A stretch of 64,000 nt of DNA from Thalassovita sp. (GCA_002729595.1 PBYL01000192.1:91266-155265); one strand, 5' to 3'. Positions 1 through 9,517 are shown, numbered from the stretch's first letter. Translations and numbers: made by a program. The notes: generated by a model from the sequence alone, not told the origin.

Positions 1-661
1 GCAATAATCCAACGGTGTTTAATACTGCAATAATTCCCACAACTTTCATCAATCCGAAGAAATAAGATTGGATTGTGTCTTTCATCTCTACTAACATAGT
101 ATCAATTTCGTCATGCTTTTCTTCTGAGAAAAACTGTAGAAACCCTTTAATAAATTTATCTCTGTAAAGCAGAATTAAGAAACAGTAAATCGGTACCATT
201 CCTAAAAATGAGATTACATCTGAAGTAACTCCCAAAGCTCTAGTAGCATACCTACCACCAGATGACATAAAGTTAGAGCTAATTTTCTTAAGATAGTTTT
301 CTTGTTCAGATTGAGAAATACCAAACCAGTTACTCACTGTATCGAGCAAATTGTCAAAGTCTTTTTGAATCTTACTTTCTATGTTGGGGAAATCGTTCAA
401 GAAACTGTTGATCTGTGCAGAAAATAAATAGAACAACAGCAAAATTGTTAGGGTAATAGTAACTAAAACCAGAACAATGGAAAGTACTCTACTTACTTTC
501 CATGATTCTAGCTTGTCGCAAAGTGGTAAAAGTAATACTGATATAAAACCCGAAAAAATTACCGGAGCTAGCAGTGCCTTTAAAAAGAATAAGGCTAAAA
601 TTACCACCACTACAATGAAGAGAATTTTACTACTATAGTCTATTCGTTTGTATGTCTTCAT
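1..661 (-). CDS. AI-2E family transporter (partial, C-terminus off the window)
   Basis: Reading the minus strand from the ATG at 661 gives about 220 open codons that run off the left edge, so only the N-terminal part is present. The protein starts MKTYKRIDYSSK. Two hydrophobic segments follow (about residues 13-45 and 58-80), then a soluble stretch, then further membrane segments. This layout, with a short hydrophilic region after the second helix, is that of the AI-2E/PerM (UPF0118) permease family, whose members are about 350 aa and sit in the inner membrane. Substrates differ between members (AI-2 export, Na+/H+ exchange), so none is assigned. The gene upstream on the same strand (717-1073) is only 55 bp away and is probably co-transcribed. 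The family call rests on topology and general resemblance, not on a unique motif. Confidence 0.7.
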   Translation of the reverse strand, partial: MKTYKRIDYSSKILFIVVVVILALFFLKALLAPVIFSGFISVLLLPLCDKLESWKVSRVLSIVLVLVTITLTILLLFYLFSAQINSFLNDFPNIESKIQKDFDNLLDTVSNWFGISQSEQENYLKKISSNFMSSGGRYATRALGVTSDVISFLGMVPIYCFLILLYRDKFIKGFLQFFSEEKHDEIDTMLVEMKDTIQSYFFGLMKVVGIIAVLNTVGLL

Positions 662-716
662 TGTTAGCTTGTAGGATTATTTGGTTTATGGCTTATGTGT
701 TGTAATTGGTTAAGTG

Positions 717-1073
717 TTAGCTATTCTCAACTGGCTCTATACTCCTCTCCAACATTATTTCAATTTCAGGTAAATCGTTGGTAATCACACTCCAAATCAT
801 GTTGTGGTCAAGCTCTGTTTCCTGATTGTATCTGGCATTTCTAAAATTTGCCAAATTCTCATAGATGTTTCTGTTTTCTAACTCCACATCTGGTATGTTC
901 AGAATTTCATAAGAAGCTTGCCCAACTTCTTGCAGTTGAGAATAGATTCTTTCTTTTAGTTGTTCGTTTCTCTCAAATTCCTCGTGGCTACTTGAATTTG
1001 CCTCAGTAAGAATTTCATTGATAATATGTAGAATAAATGTGTTGTGTTGGTTTAATTCTGGTTGATTGTTCAT
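717..1073 (-). CDS. Hypothetical small acidic soluble protein
   Basis: This 118-aa protein is rich in Glu and Asn, has no signal peptide or membrane segment, and is predicted mostly helical. It begins MNNQPELNQHN, and I recognise no domain. It lies 55 bp upstream of the AI-2E-type permease on the same strand, so the two probably share a transcript starting in the 290-bp gap before 1367. The absence of a competing frame and the operon-like spacing support it as real. Its function is unknown. Confidence 0.6.
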   Translation of the reverse strand: MNNQPELNQHNTFILHIINEILTEANSSSHEEFERNEQLKERIYSQLQEVGQASYEILNIPDVELENRNIYENLANFRNARYNQETELDHNMIWSVITNDLPEIEIMLERSIEPVENS

Positions 1074-1366
1074 AGCTATATATTTTCTGGATACCCAAAA
1101 CCAGAATTACACAAAATGTTTATGCAACTCTAGCTTGGATATTTTTCCGAAATCATTTTCTATATATCCTATAAAAGATTTATGCCAGAGCTGAAAGTCT
1201 TTTTCTATGAAATGAAATATGGAGGAATAATCAGTTTACTAGACTGTAAACCAGTTACTTATGTAAAGTGATTATTAAAACTGAAAATTGAGAGGCTACA
1301 AATCAAAAAATGGAAACCGTAGTGCACAATCACCAAGGTTGTAGAATTATTTCACAAATTAAACTC

Positions 1367-2179
1367 CTATAAAATGCCGCTTAAGTTATCGCGATAGTTT
1401 CTACTTGTCTTAATTTTTTCGCCATTACTCATAGTAGCTACAAACTCATTATTGAAATATGGTTCTAATTCTACTACATGATGCAAGTTGATAATGCTCG
1501 ATTTATGCACCCTAATAAACTGTGCTGAGGGTAAAAATTGCTCCATTTTTTTCATGCTTTCCCTCACCAGATAAAAGCGCTCCTTTACATGAATTTTCAC
1601 ATAATAATCGTAAGCCTGCACCCAGATTATTTGCGAAAGATCAACAAAATAGATTTTGCCATCTGCCTTAATCACCAATCTGTTATTGATAATTTTATTA
1701 TTACTACCACCTTCTGGTACAATCTGCTGAGGAGAATTATTCGTTGCTTTTTCTTTTATGTCTCCAAGCAAACCTGTGAGGTTAGAATTTTCTTTGTTTT
1801 TTCTGTTGGCATAAATTCTTTTCTTGGCAAACTCCAAAGCTTTAAAAAATCGATCGTCTGTAAAGGGTTTTAGCAAATAATCTACCGCGTGGTTTTCAAA
1901 TGCTTTTAATGAATATTGATCGTATGCGGTAATGAAAATAACTTCTGGCAAATTGGCTTCACTTAAACTACTCAGCACTTCAAAGCCATTGATGGAAGGC
2001 ATTTGAATATCCAGAAACATTAATTCTGGTTGGTACTCTTGCACTGCTTTTATGGCTTCGAGTCCATTTTTGCAAAGCGCCTTCACATTAATTTCTATAT
2101 CTTTTTCTAGCAAAAGAGCCACACCTTCTCTTGCTTCTTTTTCATCATCTACGATTATTACTGCAATCTCAGCCATCAT
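1367..2179 (-). CDS. LytTR-family response regulator
   Basis: This is a 270-aa response regulator. The receiver domain (about residues 5-125) shows the acidic pair D11/D12, phospho-acceptor D57 in FLDIQMP, a conserved Thr in the FITAYD stretch and Lys in DYLLKPF. A linker rich in Lys and Asn follows, then a LytTR DNA-binding domain (about 165-268) with the typical segments FYLVRESMKK, FIRVHKSSIIN and IKTSRNYRDNL. Phosphorylation would come from the sensor kinase encoded immediately upstream, whose stop codon overlaps this start by 4 bp (2176-2179), a classic translationally coupled LytS/LytR pair. Target genes are not evident. The start could be either of two adjacent ATG codons. Confidence 0.93.
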   Translation of the reverse strand: MMAEIAVIIVDDEKEAREGVALLLEKDIEINVKALCKNGLEAIKAVQEYQPELMFLDIQMPSINGFEVLSSLSEANLPEVIFITAYDQYSLKAFENHAVDYLLKPFTDDRFFKALEFAKKRIYANRKNKENSNLTGLLGDIKEKATNNSPQQIVPEGGSNNKIINNRLVIKADGKIYFVDLSQIIWVQAYDYYVKIHVKERFYLVRESMKKMEQFLPSAQFIRVHKSSIINLHHVVELEPYFNNEFVATMSNGEKIKTSRNYRDNLSGIL

Positions 2180-3282
2180 TTAACTATTTGAAATGGTAGA
2201 ATAATTCTTACTAAAACACCTCCGGCATCATCAGAAACCTGAAACTTAAAACCGCCTTTGTACAACTGCCTGAGTCGATGCGCTGTGTTGGCTACACCAA
2301 TGCCATTGCTACTCACCATTGTCCATTCTGGTGGCAAGGTGGAACCAGTGTTGAATACATCCAATACTACATCGCTATCGTGTTTTTTAATGGATATGCG
2401 GATAAGCTCTTCGCCAATACTAGAGGCAATGCCATGCTTAAATGCATTTTCGACAATGGGTTGTAACAATAAGTTAGGCACCTTGCAAATTTTGGTTTCT
2501 TCATCAATATCAAACTCAATCCTCAACCGATCTTGATACCTCACTTCTTCTATTGCCAAATATTTTTTTAGCAATTGAAGCTCCTCATCCAAACTCACAA
2601 ATTGCCTGTTTTCACTACTTAATGAACTTCGCAACATATCGCTCAAACCCGAAATCATTTCCACCGCTTTATCATTGCTTTGCCTTCTCACCATCATGGC
2701 AATGGTATTTAATGCATTAAATAGAAAGTGAGGCTTTAATTGCATCTTTAATGTTTGCAATTGGTTTTTTACCAACTTCGATTCTAACTCTGCAGACCAA
2801 TCGAACTGGTTTTTGTACCTACCATAAATATCTAAACTGAGTAAGCCCGCAACAAAAATCACATAATAGATAAACCCTTGGTACAAATCCCACCAACTAC
2901 TTAATGTAATTCCATATAGCTCTGCCCATTGGTAAGTTTCTTTTTCTAGAAATAGTCTTTCGAGTAAAACTGCATTTACACCACTAAAAAACTTGGCAGT
3001 AAAAACGAAGAAGCAAGCAAAGATTAAATGAGTAATTATAAACAAACTTTTCCCCCACGATCTGGATGTGAGGTAAAGCCGAATTACCAAAAAACTTAAC
3101 AACCAACAAGACAAGTAGTAGCTTCCCGGATAATAAATAAGCTGCTTAAAAGGATAACTTTTGCTTTGGAGTTGATACAGGTGTAAATCGTTAAAAAAAG
3201 CAGCAAAACAGAGTAATAGCCAGAAAAGAAAATTCCATCCGTAAAAGTTTTTTATGAAGAATATCCTTCTGGTTTCATGCAT
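2176..3282 (-). CDS. LytS-type membrane sensor histidine kinase
   Basis: This 368-aa inner-membrane kinase has four hydrophobic helices in its first 155 residues and no large extracytoplasmic domain, so it probably senses a membrane or small-molecule signal. The His_kinase (PF06580) box is seen as LKPHFLFNALNTI with phospho-accepting H185. The ATP-binding region follows, with the N-box PIVENAFKHGI and a glycine box around NGIGVANTAHRL. This architecture is standard for Bacteroidota LytS-like kinases that pair with LytTR regulators. The gene overlaps the regulator start by 4 bp, so the pair is co-transcribed and translationally coupled. Confidence 0.93.
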   Translation of the reverse strand: MHETRRIFFIKNFYGWNFLFWLLLCFAAFFNDLHLYQLQSKSYPFKQLIYYPGSYYLSCWLLSFLVIRLYLTSRSWGKSLFIITHLIFACFFVFTAKFFSGVNAVLLERLFLEKETYQWAELYGITLSSWWDLYQGFIYYVIFVAGLLSLDIYGRYKNQFDWSAELESKLVKNQLQTLKMQLKPHFLFNALNTIAMMVRRQSNDKAVEMISGLSDMLRSSLSSENRQFVSLDEELQLLKKYLAIEEVRYQDRLRIEFDIDEETKICKVPNLLLQPIVENAFKHGIASSIGEELIRISIKKHDSDVVLDVFNTGSTLPPEWTMVSSNGIGVANTAHRLRQLYKGGFKFQVSDDAGGVLVRIILPFQIVK

Positions 3283-3354
3283 ATTTTTAACGAAATATGT
3301 CTAAAAATATAAAGCTACCAATAGATAAGCAAAATTTGATTTACAGACGGGGTT

Positions 3355-3573
3355 TTATTCCAATAGTCGGACGGTAACTGCATATAAATGTTTGCCAGCT
3401 TTAATTTCTACCTGACTGGTATTTTGCAATTCGCCTTTTAATATTCCGGGAATTAGAGCAGGATGGCCGGTTTTATTGAGCCGTTGGTTTAAGTCTTTTG
3501 AAAGTTTATCAAAGCTGGGAGTGACACAAAGTATTTGTTTTTCGGCATAATCTGCCAAAATGTAAATTTCCAT
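3355..3573 (-). CDS. Hypothetical 72-aa protein
   Basis: This short reading frame on the minus strand starts at an ATG (MEIYILADYAEKQ) and encodes a soluble protein with alternating beta-like and helical stretches and no signal peptide. I do not recognise a family. It lies 72 bp upstream of the LytS gene and is separated from the glucosaminidase gene by 129 bp. A regular composition and no overlap with another gene make it plausible, but its size leaves room for doubt. Confidence 0.45.
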   Translation of the reverse strand: MEIYILADYAEKQILCVTPSFDKLSKDLNQRLNKTGHPALIPGILKGELQNTSQVEIKAGKHLYAVTVRLLE

Positions 3574-3702
3574 CGCAGATATAAATGAGCATAGACAACA
3601 ATGCTCTAATTTACATAAATTGCGATGGAAATTAAGGGATAACTAAATATTATAAATATTGTCAGATTCGATCTAAAACAATGTTTTCTCTATTCTGAAA
3701 TT

Positions 3703-4722
3703 TTAGTGATCTAATAAATCTAAGTGATAGCGAGAAATAATGCTCTTCAACAGATTACCATATAATGGAGATGTTGCATAACCTACTCCACCATGTTTGC
3801 TCGATCCAATTTTGTCTGCCCAAGCTTCGTAGTTTTTGCCACCAGTAAACAGTTTGTAATATCTGCTGTTTGATGCTAAGAATATTGAGTGTGCTCTAAA
3901 AGATGCCCAAGGCGATCTGTATGCTTCAAAATTGTCTTTTACTAAACATTTGTAATAAGTCTTGCCATTACTTTTTATTAGTTTTTTGTTGATGATTTTA
4001 TGTGCATTCTTTTTTGCTTCTTCAGCAGTGTAATATTCAGTAGTAGTGCTTTTTGAGGTTTTGCCAGTTTTGTCTTTTATACCGAAATAGTTGTTGTGGA
4101 TTATCCTTCTACCATAAGAAGTTTCGAGTGCTGCTTGCGCCAATGTAATGGATGCTGGCACATGAAATTTTGCCTGTTCCATTAATGCTGTTTCTAGCTT
4201 GTTAAGGTCTGCCGTGTCTGTAAAGAAATGATAAACATGGCTAGCTGGTTTTACATTTCCGAGAATCATATTTTGAAAGAGCTCACTAATCTGCCTGTTA
4301 AGTGCAAGTAATTCTTTTGCGCTTAATTGGTCAGTTCTGCTCACACCTGCTTTGGTAGTATAGCTAAATATGAGTTTTTGCTTCTCAATTAAAAATCGTT
4401 TTCTAAGCTGATCTTTAGAAGTGCTCTCATTGTTAGATGCCAATAAAAACTCGTCGTTTTCAAAAACCTCTTCTGCGGTTAGTTTTTGCTCCGGTTCATT
4501 TTGGTAAATGTGATAAACCTTGGTTACCTGTTCGGGCGGGTTATCCGAATACCAATTCAAGTAGATAATTAACAATGCCAGAAACATTAACCAGCGATTG
4601 TTCAGGATGAAAAAGTTTTTTCCATCATTGTATTCAACATAAGCTCTCTTACCTGTAATACCAACACTTACAGGTTTCTTTTTGTAATTTACTACTGGTA
4701 AAGTAATCCTGAAATTTTTCAT
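3703..4722 (-). CDS. Glucosaminidase-domain protein (FlgJ/Bax-like peptidoglycan hydrolase)
   Basis: This is a 339-aa protein with a short basic N-terminus, one transmembrane anchor (about residues 36-57), a variable region, and a C-terminal glucosaminidase domain (about 185-335). Family hallmarks are SITLAQAALETSYGR, which carries the presumed catalytic Glu, NNYFGIKDKTGK, FEAYRSPWASFRAHSIFL, and a tail GVGYATSPLYGNLLKSII. Members cleave N-acetylglucosaminyl bonds in peptidoglycan, so a periplasm-facing, membrane-anchored cell-wall hydrolase is expected. The N-terminal 45 residues before the membrane anchor resemble a cytosolic tail. The gene has its own long upstream region (4723-4955) and no operon partner. 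Confidence 0.88.
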   Translation of the reverse strand: MKNFRITLPVVNYKKKPVSVGITGKRAYVEYNDGKNFFILNNRWLMFLALLIIYLNWYSDNPPEQVTKVYHIYQNEPEQKLTAEEVFENDEFLLASNNESTSKDQLRKRFLIEKQKLIFSYTTKAGVSRTDQLSAKELLALNRQISELFQNMILGNVKPASHVYHFFTDTADLNKLETALMEQAKFHVPASITLAQAALETSYGRRIIHNNYFGIKDKTGKTSKSTTTEYYTAEEAKKNAHKIINKKLIKSNGKTYYKCLVKDNFEAYRSPWASFRAHSIFLASNSRYYKLFTGGKNYEAWADKIGSSKHGGVGYATSPLYGNLLKSIISRYHLDLLDH

Positions 4723-4875
4723 TTCTGCTCCTTTAAAAAATCTGACAACTACAGAAATTTTTATTAAAATTAAACAAGGGATTGACGAAAAAAATGCCTC
4801 CCTTCTATGGTAATTTTTGTTGTATTCTCTGATTATCTCTGAATGTATATTCGAAGATACGAAATTAAATAATTA

Positions 4876-4918
4876 AATGTCAATATAATTAACAATTAAT
4901 GTTAAAAATATTGACATT
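4876..4918. repeat. Inverted repeat between the DUF389 and glucosaminidase genes
   Basis: Perfect 11-bp arms AATGTCAATAT (4876-4886) and ATATTGACATT (4908-4918) are separated by 21 bp of AT-rich sequence. The repeat lies 38 bp downstream of the DUF389 stop and about 154 bp upstream of the glucosaminidase start. It has no T-tract of terminator type. An operator or a weak stem-loop are both possible. Confidence 0.5.
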
Positions 4919-4955
4919 CTATGTCTATTACCTGAGCAGATGTTGTTAAAAATTA

Positions 4956-6404
4956 TCAGTAAGATACTACCTCAACGTCTTTCTTTTTAAGCTTAACTTC
5001 AAGGTATTTTTCTATTCTATCTTGTTTCTGCTTCTTGTCGTAAGCTCTGTAAACAGATTTATCCCATTTTACCAGTGCTGTTACCACCTTTCTATTTCCT
5101 AGAGAATCGTAAGTTGTTTGATTTGTTCTGGCAATAGCAAATTTTTCTACCTCAGGGAAAATCGCTTTAATCTCATCAGAAATTTCGTTGAATGGTAAAC
5201 TGTCTGACATTACCATTGTTAACTCATTCTTTAGACTATCAACTGCAGTAGTTTTTTTCACCATATCATTATTTTGTACTTGCTCCATGGCTGATACTTT
5301 CAATCTCAATTCTGTCATCTCTTCAGATAATTGCTTTCTTTCTTCATCTGGAGGAGCATCTGTTGGAGTAAGTTCGATACCCAATGAGTCTGGCACTGTA
5401 AAGCGTAAAAGTAAACTTTCTTTCATTTGCCTAACCAACTTGTTTTGCAACCTACCCACTGAGTCTGGTGCAATATAGGAACCGAAGTAATAGACCTTGA
5501 GCGTACCCGTGCTATCATTATCAGCCCGATATGTCCATTGCGCACCTTTCTCTACATCATCATGAATGTTATCTTGGATAAATGACTTCAATACATTGCT
5601 TTCTGTAATGTTTTTTAATGAAGACATCAAGAATATAAAACTTGGTATCATTAATAATGTCAAGAAAATATAACCATAGGTTGTTGCTCTTTTAGCTACA
5701 ACTGGGTCAAGAATTTCAACCTGAGGGAATTTAAGAATTCTAACAATTACATATGTTGAAATACTAATTAATACAGCGTTTATAAAGAACAAGTAAAAAG
5801 CACCAAAGAATACCTCACCTCTACCTGTTGCCAAACCAAAACCAGATGTACACAAAGGAGGCATTAAAGCAGTTGCGATAGCCACACCCGGTATAGCGTT
5901 GGTTTTGTTAGTTCTTGAACCAGCAATAATACCAGCCAAACCACCAAACAATGCCACTAAAGCATCTAGTGCTGTTGGGGTAATTCTGGCTTTCATCTCA
6001 TCGGTGAAGTTACCAAATGGAGTGAAAGTAAAATAAACAATACTTACCATTAATGATAATGAAATTGCTACGGCAAAGTTTCTGAGCGATTTCATTAAAC
6101 TGTCTCTGTCGTTAATACCAACAGACAAACCAATTCCTAAGATTGGCGACATTAATGGAGAAATAAGCATCGCACCGATAATAACTGCTGGTGAGTTAGT
6201 ATCTAAACCGATACATGCTATAAAAGTAGAACATATTAAAATCCAAAGGTTAGATCCTTCGAGCACTATTCCACCTTTAATACCACTTATGGTTCCTTCT
6301 ACATCTGTATCATCTGCTAGACTTAATATTCTATTGATTACTTTTTTGATGTAGTTGAAAAGAGATTTAAAAGCTCTATTCCTTTCTTTTACTTCTTTGT
6401 TCAT
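4956..6404 (-). CDS. DUF389 (TIGR00341-type) membrane protein
   Basis: This is a 482-aa integral membrane protein. The DUF389 core (about residues 45-270) carries the family signatures TNSPAVIIGAMLISPLMSP, GLSVGINDR, GGLAGIIAGSR and GVAIATALMPPLCTSGF, with about six helices. A long soluble C-terminal region (about 290-482), rich in charged residues, includes a coiled-coil-like stretch. Such tails are common in Bacteroidota members and probably sit outside the bilayer. The family has no established biochemical role, so none is assigned. It is monocistronic on the minus strand and divergent from the acyltransferase gene at 6539. Confidence 0.88.
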   Translation of the reverse strand: MNKEVKERNRAFKSLFNYIKKVINRILSLADDTDVEGTISGIKGGIVLEGSNLWILICSTFIACIGLDTNSPAVIIGAMLISPLMSPILGIGLSVGINDRDSLMKSLRNFAVAISLSLMVSIVYFTFTPFGNFTDEMKARITPTALDALVALFGGLAGIIAGSRTNKTNAIPGVAIATALMPPLCTSGFGLATGRGEVFFGAFYLFFINAVLISISTYVIVRILKFPQVEILDPVVAKRATTYGYIFLTLLMIPSFIFLMSSLKNITESNVLKSFIQDNIHDDVEKGAQWTYRADNDSTGTLKVYYFGSYIAPDSVGRLQNKLVRQMKESLLLRFTVPDSLGIELTPTDAPPDEERKQLSEEMTELRLKVSAMEQVQNNDMVKKTTAVDSLKNELTMVMSDSLPFNEISDEIKAIFPEVEKFAIARTNQTTYDSLGNRKVVTALVKWDKSVYRAYDKKQKQDRIEKYLEVKLKKKDVEVVSY

Positions 6405-6538
6405 TCAATTATTCTGATTATATGTTATGATGGTAAGACACACTTAATATTAAAAGTCACTGGTCATAAATAAAAATAATTCACAAAATGCTAAAATTTA
6501 AAATCTGCAAATTTGAAGTAGTTTAGATATTTTTAAGT

Positions 6539-7369
6539 ATGATGGAAACTCAACCTAGATTTTCATATACCGACCATAATGACCCTCTTTTAAAAAAGGG
6601 AATCATTCGACTTTTCGAATGGATATCTGGTAAGAAAGAGTTAGCTAATCGCTATGCGAAAGCACAACTACTTGTAAGGCACAATTGTTGGAATTTTTGG
6701 CGTGCAAGTTTACAAGCTTTAGAAATAAAGTTGAGTTTTGATGAATTTGCACTAAATAGTTTACCTCAAAACAAACCTTTAGTGGTTGTCGCTAATCATC
6801 CCTTTGGTATTTTAGATGGAATAATTATCTGTTATTTGATTGAGCAAATCAGGCCAGATTTTAAGATAATGACAAATAGCATGCTTTGCCAAGCCAAAGA
6901 GATTAATCCATATTTATTGCCGGTCGATTTTGCCGAAACTAAAGAAGCCATGCAACAAAACCTGCAATCGAGAAAAGCAGCTTTGGAACATCTAAAAAAT
7001 AATGGAACAATTATATTATTTCCGGGTGGAGGTGTATCTACCACTCAAGGTTATAAAGGAAAGGCGATAGACTTCGAGTGGAAAACTTTTACAGCTACTT
7101 TAATCCACCAAAGTAATGCTGATGTTCTCCCCATCTTTTTTCATGGGCAAAATAGCAGACTGTTTCAATGGGTGAGTCAATTCAGTTTGACTTTAAGGCT
7201 GTCTTTATTAATACATGAGGCATGCAATAAAATTGGCAAGGAAATTAAAATCAATATTGGTGAGGTTGTTCCTTATCATTCTATTGCACACCTTAAAAAT
7301 AAAAAAGTACTTACTGAATATCTTAGAGCACTTACTTATAGTTTGGAGAAACCAAAAGAAATTGCTTAA
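6539..7369 (+). CDS. Lysophospholipid acyltransferase family protein (PlsC-like)
   Basis: This 276-aa protein has the acyltransferase block I ANHPFGILDG (His87, Asp93) and a later block LFPGGGVST (about residues 158-168), as found in the hemolysin-like branch of the 1-acyl-glycerol-phosphate acyltransferase superfamily. Enzymes of this branch move acyl chains onto lysophospholipids or lipoamino acids such as ornithine lipids at the inner membrane. The precise substrate cannot be told from sequence. The gene is monocistronic, and its stop is only two bases from the stop of the convergent phosphofructokinase gene, with no room for a conventional terminator between them. Confidence 0.85.
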   Translation: MMETQPRFSYTDHNDPLLKKGIIRLFEWISGKKELANRYAKAQLLVRHNCWNFWRASLQALEIKLSFDEFALNSLPQNKPLVVVANHPFGILDGIIICYLIEQIRPDFKIMTNSMLCQAKEINPYLLPVDFAETKEAMQQNLQSRKAALEHLKNNGTIILFPGGGVSTTQGYKGKAIDFEWKTFTATLIHQSNADVLPIFFHGQNSRLFQWVSQFSLTLRLSLLIHEACNKIGKEIKINIGEVVPYHSIAHLKNKKVLTEYLRALTYSLEKPKEIA

Positions 7370-7371
7370 TG

Positions 7372-8466
7372 CTATTCTCCGAAAGAGATGCCAACTCCTT
7401 TAGCAGTTTTTAATAAATAAGAATCTAGATCGACAAAATTGTAAGACTTAGTAGCCTCTAATAAAGATACCTGAGTAATCTGGTTATTTTTAAAAGCGAC
7501 CATTTGTCCGAAGTCACCATTCAATACCATTTCAAAAGCTTTTACTCCATATTGTGTTGCTAAAACTCTATCGAAAGCAACAGGTGTTCCGCCTCTTTGC
7601 AAATGACCCAATACCATTTCTCTAATATCCGCTGTGCAACCAGAAGCTTTTAACTCTGCAGAAAGTGCATAAGCTACACCGCCTAATCTCAAATTCTCAT
7701 ACCCAACTTCGTCGCTTGCTTTTGCTACAATGGTTCCTTCTTTAGGCATGGCTCCTTCTGCAACAACTACTACAGCAAAACCTTTCCCACAGTTATATCT
7801 CTTCTCAATTCGCTCCTGCACTTTTTTAATATCATATGGAATTTCTGGTATCAAACACACCTCCGCACCAGAAGAAATAGCTGCATGTAAAGCAATCCAT
7901 CCGGCACTTCTACCCATTACTTCTAAAATCATAACTCGGTGGTGGCTTTCCGCAGTAGTAACCAGTTTATCTACCGCATCACTCGCTTCTTGTACCGCCG
8001 TTTGGAAGCCGAAAGTATAATCCGTAGCAGAAAGGTCATTATCTATTGTTTTGGGCACACCTATAATTGGCAAACCTTTTTCGAATAAAGCATGACTAAT
8101 TCTTTGAGAACCATCACCCCCAATTGAAATTACTGCATCGAAACCCATTGTTTTGAGTTTCTTTATCATTTCATCTGACCTATCTACAGCAGTCCACGAA
8201 CCATCTTTATCTTGTACCGGCCAGCTAAAAGGACCACCTTTGGTAGTGGTTTTTAATATAGTTCCTCCTTTTACATGTATGCCCGCAGTTGCTTTGTTAT
8301 CTAATGGAATTATTTCTTCAGGATAATTTAACACGCCATTGTAAGCTTCCATACTACCGAAAACTTGCCAGTCTTCTTCTTGCAATGCTCTTTTTACGAT
8401 TCCCCTAATTACCGCATTCAATCCGGGACAATCTCCTCCACCTGTTAGTACTAATACTTTTTTCAT
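7372..8466 (-). CDS. 6-phosphofructokinase
   Basis: This 364-aa enzyme phosphorylates fructose 6-phosphate to the 1,6-bisphosphate in glycolysis. The nucleotide/phosphate loop LTGGGDCPGLNAVIR is at the N-terminus. The phosphoryl-donor motif reads GGDGS (Gly119 where PPi-dependent enzymes have Asp), while the catalytic motif reads PKTIDND (Lys139 where classical bacterial ATP enzymes have Gly; catalytic Asp142). Substrate motifs MEVMGR-like (LEVMGRSAGW) and LGHLQRGG are present. The mixed pattern fits the group III branch, so ATP is the more likely donor, but PPi use cannot be excluded. The gene is convergent with the acyltransferase and monocistronic. Finding it on a plasmid-type replicon suggests either a second copy or a true chromid. 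Confidence 0.92.
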   Translation of the reverse strand: MKKVLVLTGGGDCPGLNAVIRGIVKRALQEEDWQVFGSMEAYNGVLNYPEEIIPLDNKATAGIHVKGGTILKTTTKGGPFSWPVQDKDGSWTAVDRSDEMIKKLKTMGFDAVISIGGDGSQRISHALFEKGLPIIGVPKTIDNDLSATDYTFGFQTAVQEASDAVDKLVTTAESHHRVMILEVMGRSAGWIALHAAISSGAEVCLIPEIPYDIKKVQERIEKRYNCGKGFAVVVVAEGAMPKEGTIVAKASDEVGYENLRLGGVAYALSAELKASGCTADIREMVLGHLQRGGTPVAFDRVLATQYGVKAFEMVLNGDFGQMVAFKNNQITQVSLLEATKSYNFVDLDSYLLKTAKGVGISFGE

Positions 8467-8653
8467 TTTAACTGGATCTATTGTTTATGAAAATTCTAAA
8501 TTTTTCCTCGATTTAGATGAAATTTTAAATTCGATTCAAGGTACTAAAATATTAATCAAAACAGGAACCTTTCGGTATTTAAGAGGTTATTCTTTAAGAC
8601 AAAAAGCACTTTTCTGTCTAAAAAAATTATAAGTAATTACAAAAGCTTTTGTT

Positions 8654-9517
8654 TTGATATTTTCCCGCGGAGTTTGGTATATGGTGTTGGCAATTTTCTT
8701 CTTTTCAACCATGGGTTTATTGGTTAAACTCATATCACACATACCTGCAACCCAAATTGTTTTCTTTAGGTCTATTGTTTCTCTCACTATGAGTGTGGCT
8801 ATGCTGCGCTATCAGAAAGTGAGTGTTTGGGGTAATAATAAAAAGTACTTGGTGCTAAGAGGAATTACTGGTTCAATCGCCCTCATTCTTTACTTTACAA
8901 CTTTGCAAAAAATACCATTTGCCAGTGCTGTTACTCTTGGTTTTATGGCACCTGTATTTGCTACTGTGCTTGGAGTTTTTATCGCCAAAGAAAAAGTATT
9001 TAAAATGCAATGGGTATTTTTTGGAATGGCATTTTTAGGTATTTATATGGTAGAAGGTTTTGACCCAAGAGTAAAATGGTGGTATTTTGTGATTGGCCTA
9101 ATTGCATCACTATTTTCTGGCCTTGCTTATAATTTCATCAGAAAGCTAAACATTACAGAACATCCTCTAGTTATCATATTCTATTTTCCTCTGATCACTG
9201 CTCCAATTACCGGAATTTACTGCTACTTTGTTGAGTGGGTTCCGCCTTCTGGAGGCGATTTATTAATGTTAATTTTAGTAGGAATTGTAACCCAAATTGC
9301 CCAGTTTTTTATGACCAAGTCTTTGCAACTAGAAGCTATTTCTAAAGTAACCATATTAAGATACCTCAGTATTTTCTTCGCATTGTCTTATGGATACATA
9401 TTTTTCAAAGAAACTTACGATTGGGCTGTATATTTGGGCATGGTGATTTCTATTGCAGGAGTCATCTTAAATCTCTGGTACAGAAATTATCGCACAAAAC
9501 AACTATCTACTCAATAA
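8654..9517 (+). CDS. EamA/DMT-family transporter
   Basis: This 287-aa polytopic inner-membrane protein has about ten hydrophobic helices arranged as two EamA repeats (about residues 8-137 and 148-280). The first helix contains FFFSTMGLLVKLI, a typical EamA opening, and RGITGSIALILYFTTL follows. Family members export metabolites or drugs, and no substrate can be named. The start chosen is TTG at 8654 because the next ATG (8681) would leave the first helix with no preceding residues. The gene is divergent from phosphofructokinase with a 187-bp gap. Confidence 0.83.
   Translation: MIFSRGVWYMVLAIFFFSTMGLLVKLISHIPATQIVFFRSIVSLTMSVAMLRYQKVSVWGNNKKYLVLRGITGSIALILYFTTLQKIPFASAVTLGFMAPVFATVLGVFIAKEKVFKMQWVFFGMAFLGIYMVEGFDPRVKWWYFVIGLIASLFSGLAYNFIRKLNITEHPLVIIFYFPLITAPITGIYCYFVEWVPPSGGDLLMLILVGIVTQIAQFFMTKSLQLEAISKVTILRYLSIFFALSYGYIFFKETYDWAVYLGMVISIAGVILNLWYRNYRTKQLSTQ

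Noticed and set aside
1538..1873. 111-codon plus-strand frame over the LytTR regulator
   Set aside because: It is antisense to a clear response regulator and has no recognisable domain.
8587..8787. 66-codon minus-strand frame before the DMT transporter
   Set aside because: It overlaps the start of the transporter in antisense and has no protein-like features.
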